Part shown: piece after piece, positions 59,677 through 64,000 of the stretch
Numbering within the stretch: position 1 is the first letter of the stretch
Layout of the letters: the number at the start of each line of letters is the position of its first letter
Assembly (NCBI GenBank): GCA_036675505.1
Contig: JAKFEW010000061.1
Coordinates: 71,306-135,305 of the forward strand
DNA length: 64,000 bases
Source of the DNA: JAKFEW01 sp036675505
Lineage (GTDB): Bacteria > Cyanobacteriota > Sericytochromatia > S15B-MN24 > JAQBPE01
Reading direction: 5' to 3'
Notes under the pieces: generated by a model
The model's database searches: none
The model's input: the letters and a program-made list of their open reading frames with translations, nothing else
Told to the model about the DNA's origin: nothing
Program-made: the position numbers and the translations under genes

Positions 59677-60318
59677 ATGTCGTTGACCGCCATGCTCGCC
59701 CCCCTGCAGGCGCCCCTCCTCACGGTGATGGGCGCCTCGATCTCGATCGCCGAAGCGCTCGGCTTCGTGACCGGCGCCATCTGCGTCTGGCTCGTCACCA
59801 GGCAGCACATCCTCAACTGGCCGATCGGCATCGCCAACAACCTCTTCTTCATCTTGCTGTTCTTGACGGCGGGCCTCTACGCCGATGCCGGCCTCCAGGT
59901 GGTCTTCATCGCGCTGGCCTGCTACGGCTGGTGGTCCTGGCTGCACGGCGGCCGCGACCACGGCTCGCTCGCCGTGGGCTACACCGCACCCGCCACGCTG
60001 CTCAAGCTGGTGGCCGCCGGCGTGATCGCGACGGGCGGCCTCACGCTGTTCCTCGACGTCGTCACGGACTCGACAGTGCCCTTCTGGGACGCCCTGACGA
60101 CCTCGCTCTCGTTGATGGCGACGTACGGCCAGTGCCGCAAGCAGGTCGAGAGTTGGTACTTCTGGATGTTGGCGGACGTGATTTACGTGCCGCTCTACGC
60201 CTCGAAGGGCCTCTACCTGACGGCCGTGCTTTATATTGGGTTCTTCGCGCTGTGCGTGATGGGCTGGCGCCGCTGGCAGTCATCAACGAATCTTACCCCA
60301 GCCTTGACCGTTTCTTAA
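59677..60318 (+). CDS. pnuC: PnuC-family nicotinamide riboside transporter, 213 aa
   Basis: An inner-membrane carrier for an NAD precursor, usually nicotinamide riboside, which is trapped by phosphorylation inside. Family marks are NWPIGIANNLFFILLF near residue 47, VFIALACYGWWSW near 76-88 (the substrate-binding aromatic cluster), and ESWYFWMLADVIYVPLYASK with GLYLTAVLY near the end. About seven hydrophobic helices fit the fold, and the length is typical. There is no good SD; the -10-like TATAAG ends 6 nt before the ATG, so the mRNA may be leaderless. The usual partner kinase NadR is not visible nearby. Confidence 0.92.
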   Translation: MSLTAMLAPLQAPLLTVMGASISIAEALGFVTGAICVWLVTRQHILNWPIGIANNLFFILLFLTAGLYADAGLQVVFIALACYGWWSWLHGGRDHGSLAVGYTAPATLLKLVAAGVIATGGLTLFLDVVTDSTVPFWDALTTSLSLMATYGQCRKQVESWYFWMLADVIYVPLYASKGLYLTAVLYIGFFALCVMGWRRWQSSTNLTPALTVS

Positions 60319-60319
60319 C
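60293..60319 (+). promoter_or_regulatory. Three 11-bp-spaced boxes TTACC-TTGAC-TTAAC
   Basis: TTACC 60293-60297, TTGAC 60304-60308 and TTAAC 60315-60319 follow each other at exactly 11 bp. They overlap the pnuC 3' end and lie 67 bp upstream of the next start, with a GATAAC (60342-60347) as possible -10. Confidence 0.55.
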
Positions 60320-60385
60320 CTGGAACGGACGGGGCCCGGGCGATAACCTCCGCAGATTCGATCCCCCGAACTGGAGGCCGCCCCG

Positions 60386-61714
60386 ATGACGCTCTCGTCC
60401 CTTTCCGCCAACCGCCCGCGTCTCGTGGCCGCCAACCGCCCGCCCGCGGCGACCGGTGCCGTGCCGGCGGTGCGCGCGAAGGCGCAGGGTCGCGATCCGC
60501 TGCCCTCGTTCAAGGGCCCCGACGACTACAAGAACTACGTCATCAACCTGGTGGGCCAGGCCCAGGGCGCCGAGCGCGAGCTCGAGGTCGCCCGCAAGGA
60601 TCTGAACCAGGGCAAGGAAGGCACCCGGCTCGTGATCGCGACGCTGCAGGAGCGACTCGACGCGATCAAGCTGCAGCTCAAGATCCTGCGTGACGACTAC
60701 CCGATCCCCTCGGACTGGACCCGTTCCAAGCTGCTGTTCGGCCAGGGCTTCGACAAGGACAAGTTCTGGAAGGAGCAGGTGGAGGTGATCCCCGGCCAGG
60801 AGGTCGTGATTCCCCGGCCGGCGCCCGCGCCTGCGAAGCCCAAGCCGGCGCCCGAACAGCCCAGGCCCGCGGCGCCCGCGGCCCCCGCCGATCCGGCGCC
60901 GGCCGTCAACGGCAGCGGCGACCTCTCGGCCCCGCTCGCCAAGCTGCTCGTCGGCTATGCCACCGAGGGCCTGGCCGGCAACGACAACAGCGCCGGCAAT
61001 GCGTTCATGCGCGGCAAGCTCAACGCGATGTTGCCGATCCTGGCCGGCAAGGCCGACTCGGCCGCACGCGACGCGGAGGCGTTCGTGAGCTACACGCTCA
61101 AGTCCTTCGACGGCAATTACGCGACCAGCCACGCCGCCTACCGCGCGGCCTTCGGCGCCGTGAAGGAGCTGATCGGCGGCACGGGCACGCTGCAGGAGCG
61201 CCACGATCGGGCGATCGCCGCGCTCGTCGCCGAAGGCGCGAACGCCAACGACAACTCGGCGGGCAACTCGTACGCCCGTTCGCGCGTGATCGCGATTCAG
61301 AAGCACGCCGAGCAAGGCACCGACGAGCGCTCGAAGCAGATCGCGGCGCTGGCGGCGCGCGTCCGCCGCGAATACGACGGCAACTACTCGACCAGCCACC
61401 ACGCCTACAAGGCGACCTTCGCGAGCGTGAAGGCGCTGCTCTCGAACGAGGGCACGCTCGACACCCGCAAGCGCGGCGTGATCGGCGATCTCGCCAGGGC
61501 GGGCCTCACGGCCAACGACAACTCGGCCGGCAACACCTACGCCCGCGCCGAGCTCCAGGCGATCATGCGCCTGACCGAGGGCAGCGCCGACGCCGCGCTC
61601 CAGGCCGTCGACGGCCTCGTGCGCGAGACGCTGCGCAAGCACGACGGCAACTACAGCGCCACCCACAACGCCTACGTCTCGACGTTCCAGGCGGTCCAGG
61701 CGATGCTCGCCTGA
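60386..61714 (+). CDS. Protein with three 89-residue NDNSAGN/DGNY repeats, 442 aa
   Basis: No known family is recognised. The first 35 residues are basic and disordered, without a clear signal peptide. Residues 40-110 are helical (YVINLVGQAQGAERELEVAR). A Pro/Ala linker follows (140-175). The C-terminal half is a threefold repeat with an exact period of 89 residues: NDNSAGN at 199, 288 and 377, and DGNY(S/A)(T/A)(S/T)H at 242, 331 and 420, each followed by AYxxxF and a helix. The conserved Asn, Asp, Tyr and His could form a binding site repeated three times. The SD GGAGG lies 9 nt before the ATG. Three 11-bp-spaced TTAAC-type boxes are upstream, so it is probably regulated. Confidence 0.75.
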   Translation: MTLSSLSANRPRLVAANRPPAATGAVPAVRAKAQGRDPLPSFKGPDDYKNYVINLVGQAQGAERELEVARKDLNQGKEGTRLVIATLQERLDAIKLQLKILRDDYPIPSDWTRSKLLFGQGFDKDKFWKEQVEVIPGQEVVIPRPAPAPAKPKPAPEQPRPAAPAAPADPAPAVNGSGDLSAPLAKLLVGYATEGLAGNDNSAGNAFMRGKLNAMLPILAGKADSAARDAEAFVSYTLKSFDGNYATSHAAYRAAFGAVKELIGGTGTLQERHDRAIAALVAEGANANDNSAGNSYARSRVIAIQKHAEQGTDERSKQIAALAARVRREYDGNYSTSHHAYKATFASVKALLSNEGTLDTRKRGVIGDLARAGLTANDNSAGNTYARAELQAIMRLTEGSADAALQAVDGLVRETLRKHDGNYSATHNAYVSTFQAVQAMLA

Positions 61715-61786
61715 GGCTGCACCACCTGACGGCGCACGTCCCCAGGCCTTCTCACGGGACCGACCGAGCGGGGGATCCCCGGAACC

Positions 61787-61811
61787 GGGTATGATCCGCA
61801 TTCGGATACCC
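61787..61811 (+). promoter_or_regulatory. Promoter element with inverted repeat before the M13 peptidase gene
   Basis: GGGTAT (61787-61792) pairs with ATACCC (61806-61811) and CCG with CGG inside. The left arm overlaps a TATGAT -10-like hexamer (61790-61795), so the palindrome could be an operator. Confidence 0.35.
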
Positions 61812-61826
61812 GTACCTGGAGGACCC

Positions 61827-63869
61827 ATGCCCCGTCTCGCCCGCCCGCTCTCAGCCGTCCTGGCAGCCACCCTGCTCGCCGCCGTCGCGGCCCCCGCGCT
61901 CGCCCATCCGCCCGCCGGCCGGATCGCCCACCACGCCGAATGGGCGGGTGGCGACGCCGCCGTCCGGCCGCAGGACGACCTCTTCCGCCACGCCAACGGC
62001 GGCTGGCTCGATCACACGCCGATCCCCGCGGACAAGCGCGCCTACGGCACTTTCCTCATGCTGCGCGAGCGCTCGGACGCCGAGGTGCGCGCCCTCCTCG
62101 ACGAGGCCGTACGCTCGCCCGGCCGCGATGCCGACGCGCGCCTCATCGGCGCCTTTTACGGCGCGATGCTCGACGTCGCCACGATCGAGCGTCAGGGCTT
62201 GAAGCCGCTCGCGGGTGAACTCGCGGCAATCGACGGCGTGAAAGACCTCGCGGGCGTCGCGACGCTGCTTGGCCGGCTCAACTTCCTGAACGTCACCACG
62301 CCGGTCGCCTCCTGGGTCCAGCCGGACGACAAGGATCCCCGCGTCAACGCCGTCTATTGGGGGCAGTCGGGCCTCGGCCTGCCGGACCGCGAGGACTACC
62401 TCGACCAGGCCGAGGCCTCCGAGAAGCGCCGCATGGCCTACAAGGCCTACTTGAAGGCGATCCTCGCGCTGGGCGGCGCCGCGGACGCCGGAGCCGAGGC
62501 GGCCGACGTGTTCGCGTTCGAAACCGAGCTCGCGAAGATCGCCTGGAAGCGCTCGGAGCGCCGCGATCCGGTCAAGACCTACAACCCGACCCCGCGCACG
62601 CGGCTCGCCCAGGCGCTGCCGGGCTTCGACTGGGAGCGCTTCGCGATCGCCGCGGGCATGCCGAAGCACCTGGGCGCCGTGGTGCAGGAGCTCTCGTACG
62701 TGCAGGCTTTCCCGGCGCTCGCGGCCCGCACGCCGATCGCGACCTGGCGCGCGTACATGCGTGCGCGCCTGCTCGACGCCTACGCCGCGGCGCTGCCGGC
62801 GGGCTTCCGCGTGGCGCACCATGAGTTCCACGGCGCGGCCCTCAAGGGCCTCGCAGCGCCGCAGAAGCGCTGGCAGACCGCCGTGCAGGACACCAACGAC
62901 ATGGTCGGCGAGGCGATCGGCAAGCGGTTCGTCGCCAAGCACTTCCCGCCCGCCGCCAAGACCCGCATGAAGACCCTGGTCCATCACCTGATCGGCGCGT
63001 ACCGCGAGCGGCTCGCGCGGCTCGATTGGATGACGCCCGCCACCCGCCGCCAGGCGGCCGCCAAGCTCGACAAGATGACCGTCAAGATCGGCTACCCGGA
63101 CCGCTGGCGCGGCACCGCGGGCCTCGTGGTGCGCCCGGACGACGCGGCCGGCAACGCGCTGCGCGCGGCCCGCTTCCACAACGGGCGGGACATGGCCGAG
63201 GCCGGCAAGCGCGTCGACCGCTCGCGCTGGTGGATGCACCCGCAGGTGGTGAACGCCTACTACAACCCGCTCGGCAACGAGATCGTCTTCCCTGCCGCGA
63301 TCCTCAGGCCGCCGTTCTTCGACCTCGCGGCCGACGATGCGTACAACTACGGAGCGATCGGCGCGGTCATCGGCCACGAAATCAGCCATGGCTTCGACGA
63401 TCAGGGTCGCCAGTACGACGCCGAGGGGCGCCTGCGCGACTGGTGGTCGGCGGCCGACGCCAAGGCCTTCGAGGCACGCGCCGACAAGCTGGTGGCCCAG
63501 TACGCGGCCTACGAGCCGCTGCCCGGCCTCAAGGTCGACGGCAAGCTCACGCTCGGCGAGAACATCGCCGACCTGGCCGGCGTGGCGATGGCGCTGCGGG
63601 CGTACCATCGCTCGCTGGGCGGCCGACCGGCGCCGGTGATCGACGGGCAGACCGGCGACCAGCGATTCTTCCTGGGCTATGCGCGGAACTGGCGCTCCAA
63701 GAGCCGCCCGGAGTGGCTGCGCACCCGGCTGATCTCGGACTCGCATTCGCCCGAGCAATACCGCACGAATGGCGTCGTGACCAACCTCGACGCATTCCAC
63801 GGGGCCTTCCGCCTGCAGCCGGGCGACGAGCTCTACAAGGCGCCCGCGGAGCGCGTGCGCATCTGGTGA
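61827..63869 (+). CDS. pepO: M13-family zinc metallopeptidase (PepO/neprilysin-like), 680 aa
   Basis: An exported endopeptidase that cleaves small peptides. A signal peptide (PLSAVLAATLLAAVAAPALA) targets it to the periplasm. The N-terminal part begins DDLFRHANGGWLDHTPIPAD, typical of M13. The catalytic domain shows NAYYNPLGNEIVFPAAILRP, the zinc motif HEISH in VIGHEISHGFDDQG and the third zinc ligand Glu in GENIADLAG, so the active site is complete. The end GDELYKAPAERVRIW matches the family's C-terminal motif. ATG 61827 follows the SD TGGAGG. The length is normal for bacterial M13 enzymes. Confidence 0.93.
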   Translation: MPRLARPLSAVLAATLLAAVAAPALAHPPAGRIAHHAEWAGGDAAVRPQDDLFRHANGGWLDHTPIPADKRAYGTFLMLRERSDAEVRALLDEAVRSPGRDADARLIGAFYGAMLDVATIERQGLKPLAGELAAIDGVKDLAGVATLLGRLNFLNVTTPVASWVQPDDKDPRVNAVYWGQSGLGLPDREDYLDQAEASEKRRMAYKAYLKAILALGGAADAGAEAADVFAFETELAKIAWKRSERRDPVKTYNPTPRTRLAQALPGFDWERFAIAAGMPKHLGAVVQELSYVQAFPALAARTPIATWRAYMRARLLDAYAAALPAGFRVAHHEFHGAALKGLAAPQKRWQTAVQDTNDMVGEAIGKRFVAKHFPPAAKTRMKTLVHHLIGAYRERLARLDWMTPATRRQAAAKLDKMTVKIGYPDRWRGTAGLVVRPDDAAGNALRAARFHNGRDMAEAGKRVDRSRWWMHPQVVNAYYNPLGNEIVFPAAILRPPFFDLAADDAYNYGAIGAVIGHEISHGFDDQGRQYDAEGRLRDWWSAADAKAFEARADKLVAQYAAYEPLPGLKVDGKLTLGENIADLAGVAMALRAYHRSLGGRPAPVIDGQTGDQRFFLGYARNWRSKSRPEWLRTRLISDSHSPEQYRTNGVVTNLDAFHGAFRLQPGDELYKAPAERVRIW

Positions 63870-63895
63870 TCGAGGGCCGCTAGAGACCTGACCAA

Positions 63896-64000
63896 TTAAG
63901 AGGCGGCGCGCAAGAGCCGGTCCACCAGGTGAAGGTTGTGGACAGCGGCGTGCCGCCTCAAATCGAAGAGATTCTTCCGGCGACCGCGGTACCTTGCCCG
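63896..64000 (-). CDS. Transposase C-terminus, cut by the window edge
   Basis: The last 34 residues of a minus-strand protein, RARYRGRRKNLFDLRRHAAV onward to a TAA at 63896-63898. The ARYRGRRKN...DL...A...N pattern is typical of the end of DDE transposases of the IS5/IS1182 type. The start lies outside the window, and no terminal inverted repeat can be checked. An insertion sequence probably begins just past the M13 gene. Confidence 0.6.
   Translation of the reverse strand, partial: RARYRGRRKNLFDLRRHAAVHNLHLVDRLLRAAS

Overview
The window is about 69-70 % G+C by eye and is densely coded. Its lipoprotein signal peptides, TolC-type outer-membrane channel and two-membrane type I secretion parts indicate a diderm (Gram-negative-type) bacterium. 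The phylum cannot be fixed from the sequence. Cyanobacterial-style TTAAC repeats with an 11-bp period, GGSN-repeat lipoproteins and frequent TTG starts would suit a deep-branching free-living lineage such as the non-photosynthetic relatives of Cyanobacteria, but that is a weak inference.

Layout. 1-4.9 kb: the end of an MFS exporter, then three unknown or NHL-type lipoproteins and a 51-residue lipoprotein-like ORF, with clear intrinsic terminators. 4.9-8.6 kb: a minus-strand run of a putative outer-membrane barrel, an MFS transporter, a YheT-type hydrolase and a glycine-rich secreted protein. 8.65-9.6 kb: a small Cys/His-tailed protein, then a yybP-ykoY (Mn2+) riboswitch with its own promoter and terminator, leading into an unrecognised 113-residue membrane protein. 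9.6-11.5 kb: a membrane diguanylate cyclase divergent from a PilZ protein. 11.6-13.2 kb: tRNA-Pro, tRNA-Gly and tRNA-Arg, followed directly by a lower-GC HNH/XRE insert and gene debris. 13.2-17.9 kb: an EF-hand lipoprotein with a DJ-1/PfpI protein, an AI-2E-type permease with a kinase-fold phosphotransferase, a resolvase-like protein without its serine, and a membrane protein.

18-28.6 kb: two tandem lipoproteins with PTGGSN repeats, a 1647-residue Ser/Thr kinase-ATPase-GAF-GGDEF fusion, a YHYH lipoprotein, and an orphan OmpR-type regulator coupled to a pyroglutamyl-peptidase-like protein whose halves are in swapped order. 28.6-58.3 kb: one minus-strand type I secretion locus consisting of a roughly 7,430-residue repeat adhesin, TolC, ABC transporter, HlyD adaptor and a LysM protein. 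58.5-64 kb: a lipoprotein, PnuC, a protein built from three exact 89-residue repeats, an M13 peptidase, and the tail of a transposase at the right edge.

Together these genes suggest a surface- and biofilm-oriented region. A giant secreted adhesin with its dedicated exporter lies near two GGDEF proteins and a PilZ receptor, so c-di-GMP control of attachment is plausible, although no LapD/LapG-type protease switch is present here. The best candidates for undescribed biology are the Mn2+-riboswitch small membrane protein, the permuted peptidase, the kinase-cyclase fusion, the 89-residue repeat protein and the shared 11-bp TTAAC regulatory boxes.
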